Source: Actinomycetes bacterium
GTDB lineage: Bacteria; Actinomycetota; JAHEXW01
Assembly: GCA_023251915.1 (NCBI GenBank)
Contig: JAHEXW010000009.1
Span: forward strand, 1 to 60,950
Length of the DNA stretch: 60,950 bases
Reading direction: 5' to 3'
The notes beneath the pieces are model-generated. The model did not search any database. It saw only the letters and a list, made by a program, of their open reading frames with translations, and was not told the origin of the DNA. Positions 27,652 through 35,555 of the stretch are shown one piece after another. The stretch's first letter is position 1, and every line of letters starts with the position of its first letter. The translations under genes and the position numbers were made by a program.

Positions 27652-29376
27652 TTAACTCCTGTCGCGGACGGCCGCGGCGACTTCTTCAATGAAATCGGCC
27701 GCCTTGACGCCGCGTCTGTCTTGGCCGCTGCGGTCGCGCACGGCTATAGTGCCATCCGCCGCTTCGTTTTCCCCGACAACGAGTGTAAAGGGTACCTTTT
27801 GCATTTGTGCGTCTCGGACCTTGGAAGATATCGTCTCGTTTTTGTCGTTCAGCTCGACCCTTACACCTGCGCCGCGCAACTCTTTGTAAACGTCCGCCGC
27901 ATAATCGGCGGCCTTCTCGCTCACGGGCGCGACAACGGCCTGCACGGGCGCCAGCCAGAGCGGGAACTGCCCGCCGTAGTTTTCGATTAGCGCGCCGATG
28001 AAGCGTTCCATGCTGCCGAGGACGACCCGATGGATCATCACCGGCCGGTGTTGAGCGTTATCGTCGCCGTAATAAACGGTGTCGAAACGTTCCGGGAGGT
28101 TAAGGTCGACCTGGATGGTCGGTCCTTGCCACAGGCGTCCGAGGGCGTCTTTGAGCTTCACGTCTATCTTCGGACCGTAGAACGTGCCTTCCCCCGGATC
28201 AACCGTATATTTAATGCCGTGGTGTTCCATCGCGGCGATCAGGGCATTTGTCGCCAATTCCCAGTTCTCGTCCGTACCAACCGTCTTGTCCGCTTCCGGT
28301 CTGGTGCTCAACATAACCTCATATTCGTCGAAGCCAAATGTGCGCAGACAGTGGAAAGCAAAATCCAGGACACCGATGATCTCTTCCTCCATCTGGGCAC
28401 GCGTGCAGAATATGTGAGCATCATCCTGGGTGAATCCGCGGACCCGTAACAAACCATGCAGGACGCCGCTCCGCTCGTGCCGGTAGACCGTTCCCAATTC
28501 AAAATAGCGAATGGGCAGAGCGCGATAGCTGCGGGGCTGCGATTTATAGACCAATATATGGGCCGGGCAGTTCATCGGCTTGATTCCGTATTCCTGCCCC
28601 TCTATGTCGAAGAAATACATCGGATAGCCTGTCTGATAATGGCCGCTGGTCTTCCATAGGGACGTCTTCATAATGTGCGGCCCGACGACGAAATCGTAAC
28701 CGCGCTTCTTGTGTTCTTCTTTTAAGAAATCCTCGATCAAACCGCGTAAAATCGCGCCTTTGGGATGCCAGACCACCAGGCCCGGCCCCAATTCCTCAGG
28801 CAAACTGAAAAGGTCCAGTTCCCGTCCGAGTTTCCTGTGATCGCGCTGAGCGATCTCCTCCAGCCGCGTTAAATAGGCGGCCAGCTCGTCGGCCGTTCCC
28901 CAGGCCGTCCCGTAGATGCGCTGCAGCATGGCATTCTTCTCGTCGCCGCGCCAGTAGGCGCCGGCCAGGCTTAACAGTTTGTAATGTTTAACTTTCTTCG
29001 TGTAGGAACAGTGCGGTCCGCGGCACAGGTCGATGAAATCTCCCTGCTTGAAAACGGTCACGGTATCACCCGGTAAGTCGCGAATCAGTTCAACCTTGTA
29101 GGGCTGATGCAGCTCCTCAAATAGGATCTCGGCCTGCTCGCTCGACATCTCTTCACGCACGATCGGCAGGTTGCGCTTGGCAATCTCTTTCATCTTGGCT
29201 TCGATTTTCTCTATGTCTTCGGGGGTAAAAGTATGGTCCAGTTCGAAGTCGTAATAGAACCCGTCCTCGATTGTCGGACCAATCGCCAGCTTAACGTCGC
29301 CGAACAGCTCGGTCACGGCTTGCGCCATTACGTGAGCGGTTGAGTGGCGTAGTATATCCAGTTCAGATGCGTCCAT
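27652..29376 (-). CDS. thrS: Threonyl-tRNA synthetase (no TGS domain)
   Basis: About 574 aa from the ATG at 29376, preceded by AAAGGGG. It begins DILRHSTAHVMAQAV, the HxxxH of the N2 editing domain, then CRGPHCSYTKKV (editing-site Cys). The class II catalytic core has RVRGFTQDDAHIFC and the zinc-binding Cys in PMNCPAHILVY. The anticodon-binding domain ends the protein. The N-terminal TGS domain of most ThrS proteins is missing, which is known from some actinobacteria. Confidence 0.94.
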   Translation of the reverse strand: MDASELDILRHSTAHVMAQAVTELFGDVKLAIGPTIEDGFYYDFELDHTFTPEDIEKIEAKMKEIAKRNLPIVREEMSSEQAEILFEELHQPYKVELIRDLPGDTVTVFKQGDFIDLCRGPHCSYTKKVKHYKLLSLAGAYWRGDEKNAMLQRIYGTAWGTADELAAYLTRLEEIAQRDHRKLGRELDLFSLPEELGPGLVVWHPKGAILRGLIEDFLKEEHKKRGYDFVVGPHIMKTSLWKTSGHYQTGYPMYFFDIEGQEYGIKPMNCPAHILVYKSQPRSYRALPIRYFELGTVYRHERSGVLHGLLRVRGFTQDDAHIFCTRAQMEEEIIGVLDFAFHCLRTFGFDEYEVMLSTRPEADKTVGTDENWELATNALIAAMEHHGIKYTVDPGEGTFYGPKIDVKLKDALGRLWQGPTIQVDLNLPERFDTVYYGDDNAQHRPVMIHRVVLGSMERFIGALIENYGGQFPLWLAPVQAVVAPVSEKAADYAADVYKELRGAGVRVELNDKNETISSKVRDAQMQKVPFTLVVGENEAADGTIAVRDRSGQDRRGVKAADFIEEVAAAVRDRS

Positions 29377-29434
29377 GGAGACCAAAAACCCCTTTCGATC
29401 AAGGTCTGCGGTATGAAACGAGCAAAGATAACTA

Positions 29435-29440
29435 TACAAT
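29435..29440 (+). promoter_or_regulatory. Putative -10 box for leaderless cax mRNA
   Basis: TACAAT ends 8 nt before the ATG at 29449. No Shine-Dalgarno is present before that ATG. No good -35 is seen. The same spacing occurs at several other gene heads in this window. Confidence 0.45.
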
Positions 29441-29448
29441 ATATCAGT

Positions 29449-30504
29449 ATGCTTAAGAAAGCCGTCTACCTGCTACTAGTCTTCATACCGCTCGCGTTTG
29501 TCGCGGAATGGGCGCACGTCGCGCCTGTCGCGCGCTTTTGCATAGCCGCGCTCGGAATCATCCCGCTGGCCGGCCTGATAGGCACGGCGACGGAACATCT
29601 GGCCGAACGTACGGGGGCTGGCTGGGGCAGCTTTCTCAACGCTACATTCGGTAATGCCGCCGAGCTCATAATATGTATTTTCGCTTTACGCGCCGGCTTG
29701 CACGACGTCGTCAAAGCCAGCATCACGGGCGCGATCATCGGTAATCTTTTACTGGTTACGGGGGCTGCCTTTCTGTTCGGTGGACTTAAGCGGGAGAAGC
29801 AAACATTCAACAAAACGGCGGCCGGTATCAGCTCGACGCTCCTCTTGCTGTCGGCGATCGCGCTAATAGTTCCGGCGTTGTTCCACAACGTCACGAGGGG
29901 AACGACCGCTCTCAGCGAACACGAATTGTCTCTAACCATTGCTATCGTACTGTTCGCCGTCTACGTTTCCAGCCTGCTGTTTTCCTTTAAGACACACAAG
30001 CATCTCTACGCCGGCGAGGCAAATCCGGGCCCGGGCAAGACTACTTGGAGCGTTGGCCGCGCAGTCGGTGTGCTACTGGCCACGGCCGTTGGCCTGGCGT
30101 TCATGAGCGAGTTCTTAGTCGGCGCCATCGAACCGGCGGCCGCCGCGGCCGGAATGAGCCAGATCTTTGTCGGCGTGATCCTGGTCGCGATAATCGGCAA
30201 CGCGGTTGAACACTTCAGCGCGATTACGTTTGCCGCGAAAGACCAAATGGACGTGACGCTTGGGATAGCACTTGGCGGGAGCCAACAAATGGCGTTGTTC
30301 GTCGCCCCGGTGCTGGTCTTCGTCAGCTACCTCACGGCTAAACCCATGGACCTGACGTTCACATTGTTCGAGGTGGCCGCCGTCATGCTCGCGGTCCTGG
30401 CAGTCAAGTTCGTTTCGACCGACGGGGAATCCAACTGGCTGGAAGGTGTCTTGCTGTGCGCCGTGTACTTCATCCTGGCCATCGCCTTTTATTTCCTGCC
30501 TTAA
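29449..30504 (+). CDS. Calcium/proton exchanger (Cax family)
   Basis: About 351 aa with eleven hydrophobic segments. FGNAAELIICIFAL and IGNAVEHFSAITFA are the two inverted alpha-repeat motifs (GNAxE) of the CaCA/CAX superfamily. It exports Ca2+ in exchange for H+ across the cytoplasmic membrane. The start at 29449 is chosen because TACAAT lies 8 nt upstream as in other leaderless genes here. An in-frame ATG at 29413 with a weak AAGG is an alternative adding 12 residues. It is divergent from thrS. Confidence 0.92.
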   Translation: MLKKAVYLLLVFIPLAFVAEWAHVAPVARFCIAALGIIPLAGLIGTATEHLAERTGAGWGSFLNATFGNAAELIICIFALRAGLHDVVKASITGAIIGNLLLVTGAAFLFGGLKREKQTFNKTAAGISSTLLLLSAIALIVPALFHNVTRGTTALSEHELSLTIAIVLFAVYVSSLLFSFKTHKHLYAGEANPGPGKTTWSVGRAVGVLLATAVGLAFMSEFLVGAIEPAAAAAGMSQIFVGVILVAIIGNAVEHFSAITFAAKDQMDVTLGIALGGSQQMALFVAPVLVFVSYLTAKPMDLTFTLFEVAAVMLAVLAVKFVSTDGESNWLEGVLLCAVYFILAIAFYFLP

Positions 30505-30516
30505 CTGCTCTATACT
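30488..30516 (+). promoter_or_regulatory. Putative promoter of tatD (leaderless)
   Basis: TTTATT at 30488-30493, a 17-bp spacer, and TATACT at 30511-30516, ending 7 nt before the tatD ATG at 30524. There is no ribosome-binding site between them. The -35 lies within the end of the cax gene. Confidence 0.5.
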
Positions 30517-30523
30517 GTGCAAT

Positions 30524-31315
30524 ATGTTTATCGACACGCACGCTCATCTCGATTTTGAAGATTTCGACAAGGACCGGGCGGAGATTATCGATCACGCGCT
30601 CAAGGCCGGCGTCGCCAAGATCATTAATGTCGGCGCCAACATGGCTGGTTCGCGAGCATCCGTAAATCTCGCCACGCAGTACGATTCCATCTACGCGACG
30701 GTCGGCATCCATCCGCACGACGCCCAAGAGGCCACCGAAGAGAACATCGATGAGTTGAGACGGTTCCTGCAGAACGGCCGCGCCGTCGCAGTCGGCGAGA
30801 TAGGTTTGGATTATTTCAGATCGAAAACCAGCCCAACCTTGCAAAAAGAGGCGTTTGTTCGCCAGCTCAATTTGGCCCGCGACCACGATCTGCCGGTGAT
30901 TATTCACACCCGCGACGCGGAGGACGACGTGATGGACATCTTGCATCGTTTTAAGGATTTGCGCGGCGTCATCCATTTCTTCTCCGGCTCGCCTGAATTC
31001 GCTTTGCATGCCATCGAGTCAGGTCTACATCTCTCCTTTACTGGTGTCATAACTTTTAAGCCGCGGGCCCCCGGCGCCGGATCCGGCGCCCAATACGATA
31101 ACTTACGGGAGCAGATAGTCAACAGCGTCCCGCTTGACCGGCTGATGATTGAGACCGACTGTCCGTTCGCAGCCCCGGCGCCGTACCGGGGTTGGCGCAA
31201 CGAACCGGCCTACGTCGTCGAAATTGCTCGCAAGCTGGCCGAGTACCGCGGCGTCGACCTGGACGTCATCGAACAAGCGACCACGGCCAATGCCATGAAG
31301 TTCTTCAACCTCTAG
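30524..31315 (+). CDS. tatD: TatD family metal-dependent deoxyribonuclease
   Basis: 263 aa from MFIDTHAHLD, whose HxH are metal ligands. GEIGLDYFR (Glu ligand), PVIIHTRDAE (His) and LMIETDCPF (Asp) complete the TatD metal site. It is a 3'-5' exonuclease or quality-control nuclease. Translation begins at 30524. Residues further upstream in frame read through the end of cax and are not homologous. A short insert PGAGSGAQYDN sits in a family loop. It is 4 bp upstream of the UbiA gene. Confidence 0.95.
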   Translation: MFIDTHAHLDFEDFDKDRAEIIDHALKAGVAKIINVGANMAGSRASVNLATQYDSIYATVGIHPHDAQEATEENIDELRRFLQNGRAVAVGEIGLDYFRSKTSPTLQKEAFVRQLNLARDHDLPVIIHTRDAEDDVMDILHRFKDLRGVIHFFSGSPEFALHAIESGLHLSFTGVITFKPRAPGAGSGAQYDNLREQIVNSVPLDRLMIETDCPFAAPAPYRGWRNEPAYVVEIARKLAEYRGVDLDVIEQATTANAMKFFNL

Positions 31316-31319
31316 ACTA

Positions 31320-32240
31320 ATGCCGCGCGAACGACCGTTGGCGATAGCATTATTGCTACTCGCGCGGCCCCAGTATTTGCCCCTAATCCCGTCCCTTTTG
31401 TCACCGGGAATCGCGCTTGCCTACCTTGGCGGGCATTTCCAACTTCCAAACTTCGCATTCGCCGTTATCGGATTCCTTCTTATGGCGGCGTCAGCCAGCG
31501 CCTTCGACGACTATACTGACTGGATTCGCGGAACCGACAAATTGGTCGAACGAACGATTTTCTCAGGAGGCAGCGGTTTGATCAAATCGGGTGCGCTGAC
31601 TCAGAATATGGTGCTAACACAAGCCGTTGTGACGATGTTGATCGCGTTACCCATCGGCCTCTATTTTTCCGCTCTTCATCCGGGTTTGATTTGGATCATC
31701 TTGGCGGCGGCGTTCCTCAACGTCGCCTATACGCCGATTCTGACGAAGACGATAACCACCGAACTTTCCTGCGGCATCGGCCTTGGGATACTCCCTGTGT
31801 GGGGTGGCTATTTCGTGATGCAGACGACCGGCGTCATCAGATTCTCATCGGCGCTGGTCTGGTTAAGCTTGCCTGTTTGCGTGCTGATGGCGGCGTTGCT
31901 GTGGATAAACGAAATCCCGGATATTGCGGCCGATCGCGCAACCGGACGGAGGCACGCCGTTCTGTTGCTGGGCTCGAGCGCGGCAGCACGAGGCTATGTT
32001 GTTCTAGTGGTTATTGCCTACGCGTCGATAGTCACCCCAGTGGTACTTGGCGTTCTGCCGGCTTGGTGTTTGCTAGGGTTGTGCACTCTCCCGCTGGCAA
32101 TCAAAGCCGGCGCCGGCGCGGTCAAGAACAATACCGATACGCGCGCCATCGTCCCCGCGCTTATCCAGAACTATTTTGTCGCCCTGATCACGCCTATTCT
32201 GATGGCTGCCGGGCTGCTGATCACTAAGCTTACCACTTGA
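31320..32240 (+). CDS. UbiA family prenyltransferase
   Basis: 306 aa with about nine membrane helices. SAFDDYTDWIRGTDKL carries the first DDxxD metal motif, and NEIPDIAADRATGRR carries the second (DxxxD). It transfers a prenyl chain to an aromatic acceptor, as in MenA or UbiA. The acceptor is not deducible, although the DDYTDW form is closest to MenA-type 1,4-dihydroxy-2-naphthoate prenyltransferases. It is followed by a strong hairpin, so the cax-tatD-ubiA run may end here. Confidence 0.85.
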   Translation: MPRERPLAIALLLLARPQYLPLIPSLLSPGIALAYLGGHFQLPNFAFAVIGFLLMAASASAFDDYTDWIRGTDKLVERTIFSGGSGLIKSGALTQNMVLTQAVVTMLIALPIGLYFSALHPGLIWIILAAAFLNVAYTPILTKTITTELSCGIGLGILPVWGGYFVMQTTGVIRFSSALVWLSLPVCVLMAALLWINEIPDIAADRATGRRHAVLLLGSSAAARGYVVLVVIAYASIVTPVVLGVLPAWCLLGLCTLPLAIKAGAGAVKNNTDTRAIVPALIQNYFVALITPILMAAGLLITKLTT

Positions 32241-32275
32241 CCGCTTTAGTGCGGTAAAGCACTAAAGCGGTTGTT
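32240..32275 (+). terminator. Hairpin terminator after the UbiA gene
   Basis: Perfect 13-bp stem ACCGCTTTAGTGC / GCACTAAAGCGGT around a 6-nt loop, with the 5' arm starting at the last base of the UbiA stop codon. It is followed by only TGTT, so it is a weak intrinsic terminator on this strand. A second smaller stem CGCTGGA/TCCAGCG is at 32400-32419. Confidence 0.65.
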
Positions 32276-32479
32276 AAGCAAACACACGAAAATGTGCCGT
32301 TTCGCATCAATAGAGACGACCTTGAAGTGAAACGTTTACGCCGCAGAAGGTCGCGGGCAACACGATATCTTTCCCGACGGGAATTTGAGAGCGCCGGCTC
32401 GCTGGACAAATTTCCAGCGACTCTTTAAGATAATCTAATGCAAGAAGTCCTTTCTTGTACTCCTCGCACACTTATGTAC

Positions 32480-32554
32480 GGGCGATTAGCTCAGGGGGAG
32501 AGCGCTTCCCTGACACGGAAGAGGCCGAAGGTTCAAATCCTTCATCGCCCACCA
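32480..32554 (+). tRNA. tRNA-Val (anticodon GAC)
   Basis: Acceptor stem GGGCGAT/ATCGCCC, D arm GCTC/GAGC, anticodon arm CTTCC/GGAAG with the loop CTGACAC (anticodon GAC), and T arm GAAGG-TTCAAAT-CCTTC. CCA is encoded at 32552-32554. All stems pair perfectly. Confidence 0.97.
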
Positions 32555-32616
32555 GCCTTCGCCATGACTGGGCTCCAGCTTTCGCTTCCGCCCCTATGGG
32601 GCTACGGCTCAATTCA

Positions 32617-32728
32617 ATCGAATTGATATGGTATGCAGGGTTTGCAGACAAACACTCGGGGGTCGCGTTCGAAAAGTACCTTAAAGAGCGGCGCTGGACG
32701 GGCATTCCGAAACAGTTACCTACTGTAA
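32617..32728 (+). pseudogene. C-terminal remnant of a GIY-YIG endonuclease-like gene, frameshifted
   Basis: The frame starting at 32617 reads IELIWYAGFADKHSGVAFEK-YLK, which resembles the C-terminal part of small GIY-YIG family proteins (typically WY.AF.DK..A..FEKYLKSGSGRAFAKRHL). After YLK the reading frame breaks. Shifting by one base within AAA at 32682-32686 gives SGAGRAFRNSYLL then TAA at 32726-32728, matching the family again. No N-terminal GIY or YIG half is visible, because tRNA-Val lies immediately upstream. Confidence 0.6.
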
Positions 32729-32865
32729 GAGTCAATGATAACCTAGGGCCCGCCCTGCATTCTGACCCCCAAAACTAGGGATTTCCCCGATATCACGCAG
32801 CGCCTCCCTTGTCCTATTCTGTATTCACTGACCAGCTCTAGCCACTGCTTGTGAGGTGAAGGACG

Positions 32866-33138
32866 ATGCAGATCAGCCAGGAGACACTCGACCACTTACG
32901 CGAAAATGTAATCTATCCCGCGACGGGGGAACAGATCATTCGGGCGGACGGCATGATGTCTGGTATTTCCGCGGCCGAAAGATTGTTCAACATGGAGAAG
33001 ATCAACAGCCGCAAAACATACTTTTCTGACTTTGATGTGTTGGCCGACCTGCAAGCCAGTGAAGATAACACGGTAACTCTTTACGCCGGCCATGCCGGCC
33101 CTTACGTCAAGTTTTCGCTTACACCGCTCACGCTTTAA
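32866..33138 (+). CDS. DUF2795-like small protein, paralogue 1
   Basis: 90 aa, preceded by GAGGTGAAGGA. YPATGEQI, then A(D)GMM, ER and KTYFSDFDV aDL give the pattern YPAxxxxL...A...lP...Y.SP.DV...L of the DUF2795 family, a short helical protein of unknown function in actinobacteria. It shares most of this block with the 65-aa protein at 36340 (identical positions include HL, YPATG, QI, MM, ER, IN, KTY and DV). The last ~25 residues (TLYAGHAGPYVKFSLTPLTL) are unique and may be a separate tail. Confidence 0.6.
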   Translation: MQISQETLDHLRENVIYPATGEQIIRADGMMSGISAAERLFNMEKINSRKTYFSDFDVLADLQASEDNTVTLYAGHAGPYVKFSLTPLTL

Positions 33139-33178
33139 CCGTCTTCGCCGTAAAGCCCGGTAATGGATTACCGCCATG

Positions 33179-34387
33179 TCACCGGTACAGGATCTCCGTC
33201 GTGGCCGGGTTATGGCGCAAATGCTTCATTAAGTTTTGCCACCGCTCACGTAAGGCCAGATATTCAGCGCAGGCGTTTTGTTCCTTTTGCCGCAGCCGCT
33301 CGGTCATGTCCGGGGTGAGCATCGCCTCCTGGTAAGCCGCTGTGTCACCGATCGCCGCGTACCGTTGGCCCAACAATCGGCAGGTGCGGCGGATTTTCTC
33401 GTCCAGGTCACCGCGCAAGAACCGGCCCGGATAAGGATCAAGGTCGGTTACGCTTATGACTCCGGTAAGGCCGGCAACGGTTTGGGTCAGCAACTTCTGC
33501 CTCGCATACATGAAACGCAAGGCGTTAATACGAAATCCCATCCAGTCAGGGACCTGGCTGACAGGCGGCCTATGTCTTATCCACAGTTCTTTGTCCATAA
33601 TGAACTCGAAACCGCCCATCATGGCGTTGAAAACATAATCAATGTCCTCGCCGCGCGGAATCTTCGGGTCAAAAGCAATCTCTGTAAAGACGTCGCGGCT
33701 AATGACCATATTCCCACCAAAGGCGAAGGGCGTCCTGGCGAAGCGGCCCTCCCGGCCGATGACCGCCTCAAAGCCGGCATTCATGGCCTCTGCGCCCTGC
33801 CAATCCTGCCACCACGGGTCTCGCGTCGGCGGACCCATGTAACCGCCGTCCGGCCTCATATACCAGCCGGCCTTCGCTTTGCTGCCCCGACCCGCTTCGG
33901 CGCTGTCCATATGATCTAACGCCCGGTCCAGGAACTCCGGATACTCGATCAGCTCATCGTCGTCTATAAGAATGATGTTCTCCGCGTCCTTTGCGTGACC
34001 GGCAATCAGACAGAGATTTCGAACATTCGAGTAGCCGTAGCTATCGATAAGCGCGGCGGTCTCCTGTCCCAACTCTCGTCCCATAGCCCCTCGCAACCCG
34101 GCCACCCGAGCCGGCGTTATCAAACTGACGTTGAGCTGGTCGCTGTACGGCCGGATGATTTCTGCCACTTTGTTTTCCGTTTCGGCGGCCAACTCGGGAT
34201 GTGTCGGCGAGGCGATTACCACAACCTCAAAGTCGGCGCGGTCAAGGATGGCAAAGGAAGCTAAGCAGCGCGCCAGGGTGCCGTTGCGGTTGAGCGGCGT
34301 CGGATGGTCATAGACGACGTCGACTGGATTTAGTAGATATCCCTCCGCCCGTCCCCAGTACGTAGGAATCGCAATCGTTGTCTTCAT
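33179..34387 (-). CDS. Glycosyltransferase family 2-like protein
   Basis: 402 aa. The N-terminus TTIAIPTYWGRAEGYL opens a GT-A fold, IILIDDDELIEYPEFL holds a D-x-D metal/nucleotide-sugar motif, and FAFGGNMVISRDVF and GEDIDYVFNAMM follow as the acceptor/catalytic part. The C-terminal third is helical. The DHPTPLNRNGTL segment after the first strand is characteristic of a subgroup acting on compatible-solute or envelope sugars, but the substrate is not known. The start is ATG 34387, 6 nt after TAGAAT, so the mRNA is probably leaderless. Confidence 0.82.
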   Translation of the reverse strand: MKTTIAIPTYWGRAEGYLLNPVDVVYDHPTPLNRNGTLARCLASFAILDRADFEVVVIASPTHPELAAETENKVAEIIRPYSDQLNVSLITPARVAGLRGAMGRELGQETAALIDSYGYSNVRNLCLIAGHAKDAENIILIDDDELIEYPEFLDRALDHMDSAEAGRGSKAKAGWYMRPDGGYMGPPTRDPWWQDWQGAEAMNAGFEAVIGREGRFARTPFAFGGNMVISRDVFTEIAFDPKIPRGEDIDYVFNAMMGGFEFIMDKELWIRHRPPVSQVPDWMGFRINALRFMYARQKLLTQTVAGLTGVISVTDLDPYPGRFLRGDLDEKIRRTCRLLGQRYAAIGDTAAYQEAMLTPDMTERLRQKEQNACAEYLALRERWQNLMKHLRHNPATTEILYR

Positions 34388-34393
34388 GAGCCT

Positions 34394-34423
34394 ATTCTAT
34401 TGCTTCTTCTTCGCGCCGCACAA
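34394..34423 (-). promoter_or_regulatory. Putative promoter of the GT2-like gene (leaderless)
   Basis: On the minus strand, TTGTGC (34418-34423), an 18-bp spacer and TAGAAT (34394-34399), ending 6 nt before ATG at 34387. No Shine-Dalgarno is present. Confidence 0.6.
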
Positions 34424-34485
34424 ACAGCAGATGCGCATCGAGCTAGCCGGCGGCTTGGTCATTGGATTCATAGCGAAGTTCTTGC

Positions 34486-34647
34486 TTGGGTAGCTATTTT
34501 CTAATTGTGTTATACTTGAGCAGTAGGTTTTTCGATTGAGCTTCGGTTACCCGCTTTGGATTTATCTTCTGTGCAGAGCCCCGGTTCCTTTGAATGAGCC
34601 TCCAGCCTTCATCCGAAGGCGTGAGTTTGTGAAGGGAGGAGAAGAAT
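34486..34647 (+). promoter_or_regulatory. Promoter and long leader of the RRM gene
   Basis: TTGGGT at 34486-34491 and TATACT at 34511-34516 (19-bp spacing) precede about 130 nt of untranslated leader. The leader contains a short stem (CTTC-ATC-CGAAG near 34610-34620) and a strong GGGAGGAGA just before the ATG at 34648. RRM genes of this type can have regulatory leaders, as for cold-shock genes. No known riboswitch is recognised. Confidence 0.4.
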
Positions 34648-34959
34648 ATGGGAACCAGACTGTATGTAGGAAACCTTTCCTACGAGACAACCGGAGACGA
34701 GCTCAAAGAGCTGTTTTCGGCCAGCGGCGAAGTAGTGTCGTCTGATGTCGTCATGGATCGCCAGACCGGCCGCAGCAAGGGCTTCGCGTTCGTGGAAATG
34801 GGCAGCGAAGAAGCGGCGAAGGCGGCGATTTCGGCGCAGCATGATGTTGAGCTGAACGGACGTAAATTAAACGTCAACGAAGCCAAGCCGCGTGAAGAGC
34901 GCAGCAGCGGATCGGGCCCCCGCAATTTCGGCGGCGGGTACGGCAGCAAACGCTTCTAG
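34648..34959 (+). CDS. RRM-type RNA-binding protein
   Basis: 103 aa. It is a single RNA recognition motif with RNP2 LYVGNL (residues 5-10) and RNP1 KGFAFVEM (44-51), then a short Gly/Ser-rich tail (GSGPRNFGGGYGSKRF). It resembles the bacterial single-RRM proteins (Rbp type) best known from cyanobacteria. A GGAGG precedes the ATG, and a strong terminator follows, so it is monocistronic. Confidence 0.95.
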   Translation: MGTRLYVGNLSYETTGDELKELFSASGEVVSSDVVMDRQTGRSKGFAFVEMGSEEAAKAAISAQHDVELNGRKLNVNEAKPREERSSGSGPRNFGGGYGSKRF

Positions 34960-34982
34960 GCGTCTGTAATAAGTTGTATGTA

Positions 34983-35022
34983 AAACAGCCGGTGGGGCGC
35001 TTGCCCCTCCGGCTGTTTTTAA
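34983..35022 (+). terminator. Intrinsic terminator of the RRM gene
   Basis: AACAGCCGG pairs with CCGGCTGTT, with an inner GGGGC/GCCCC stem, and is followed by TTTTT. It lies 24 nt after the RRM stop codon and also faces the convergent SRPBCC gene. Confidence 0.9.
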
Positions 35023-35042
35023 TTCACACCAGTAAATCGGAT

Positions 35043-35513
35043 TTACTTCTCAACCAGCGCAGCCAAACGATCCATGCTGTCGCCCGCCGACGCCTCCATA
35101 CCTGAATCTAAAGCGGCGTCGCGGTCCTCGGCGCTTTGGAAAGTGGTTCTGGAAGTTAGTTTTGTCTGCCCCTGCATGTCCTCGAATATCGCCGAGACCA
35201 TCTGAGTGTGCCCGGGCGTGCCCTCGAACTCAAAAGAAGACGCCATGCATCCGGACGGCAATATTTCCTGGTAGATACCGTGAAAAACGAATTCACGACC
35301 ATCTCCGTCGCGCTGAACATAGCGCCACATCCCACCCGGCCGAAAATCCATCTTCTCAACCGTGGTCGTCAAATTCGCGGGGCCCCACCACAGAGGAATT
35401 AAGTTCGGATCAGAATAGGCCCGAAATACGGCGTCTTTGGCTGCGCTAAAGACTCGTTCCATGACCACCTGTGTTTCAGATGATTTTGTAAAAGTCGCTT
35501 TGTCGCTCTCCAT
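35043..35513 (-). CDS. SRPBCC/AHSA1 family protein
   Basis: 156 aa. VFSAAKDAVFRAYSDPNLIP then WWGP, FRPGGMWRYVQRD and FHGIYQEI are the pattern of the Aha1/AHSA1 START-like (SRPBCC) fold, a hydrophobic ligand-binding helix-grip domain. Ligand and role are unknown. Upstream, a run TTGCAAAGGGAGGAAAG gives a strong ribosome site. The gene is 42 nt downstream of the 200-aa gene in the same direction. Confidence 0.9.
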   Translation of the reverse strand: MESDKATFTKSSETQVVMERVFSAAKDAVFRAYSDPNLIPLWWGPANLTTTVEKMDFRPGGMWRYVQRDGDGREFVFHGIYQEILPSGCMASSFEFEGTPGHTQMVSAIFEDMQGQTKLTSRTTFQSAEDRDAALDSGMEASAGDSMDRLAALVEK

Positions 35514-35555
35514 CGACTTTCCTCCCTTTGCAGGTGCTCGCTCGCAAATGGTCCG

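Noticed and set aside
32472-32735. Open frame antisense to tRNA-Val giving a GDEGFEPSA-type peptide
   Set aside because: This is the usual spurious translation of a tRNA gene's complement. No SD and no homologous protein expected.
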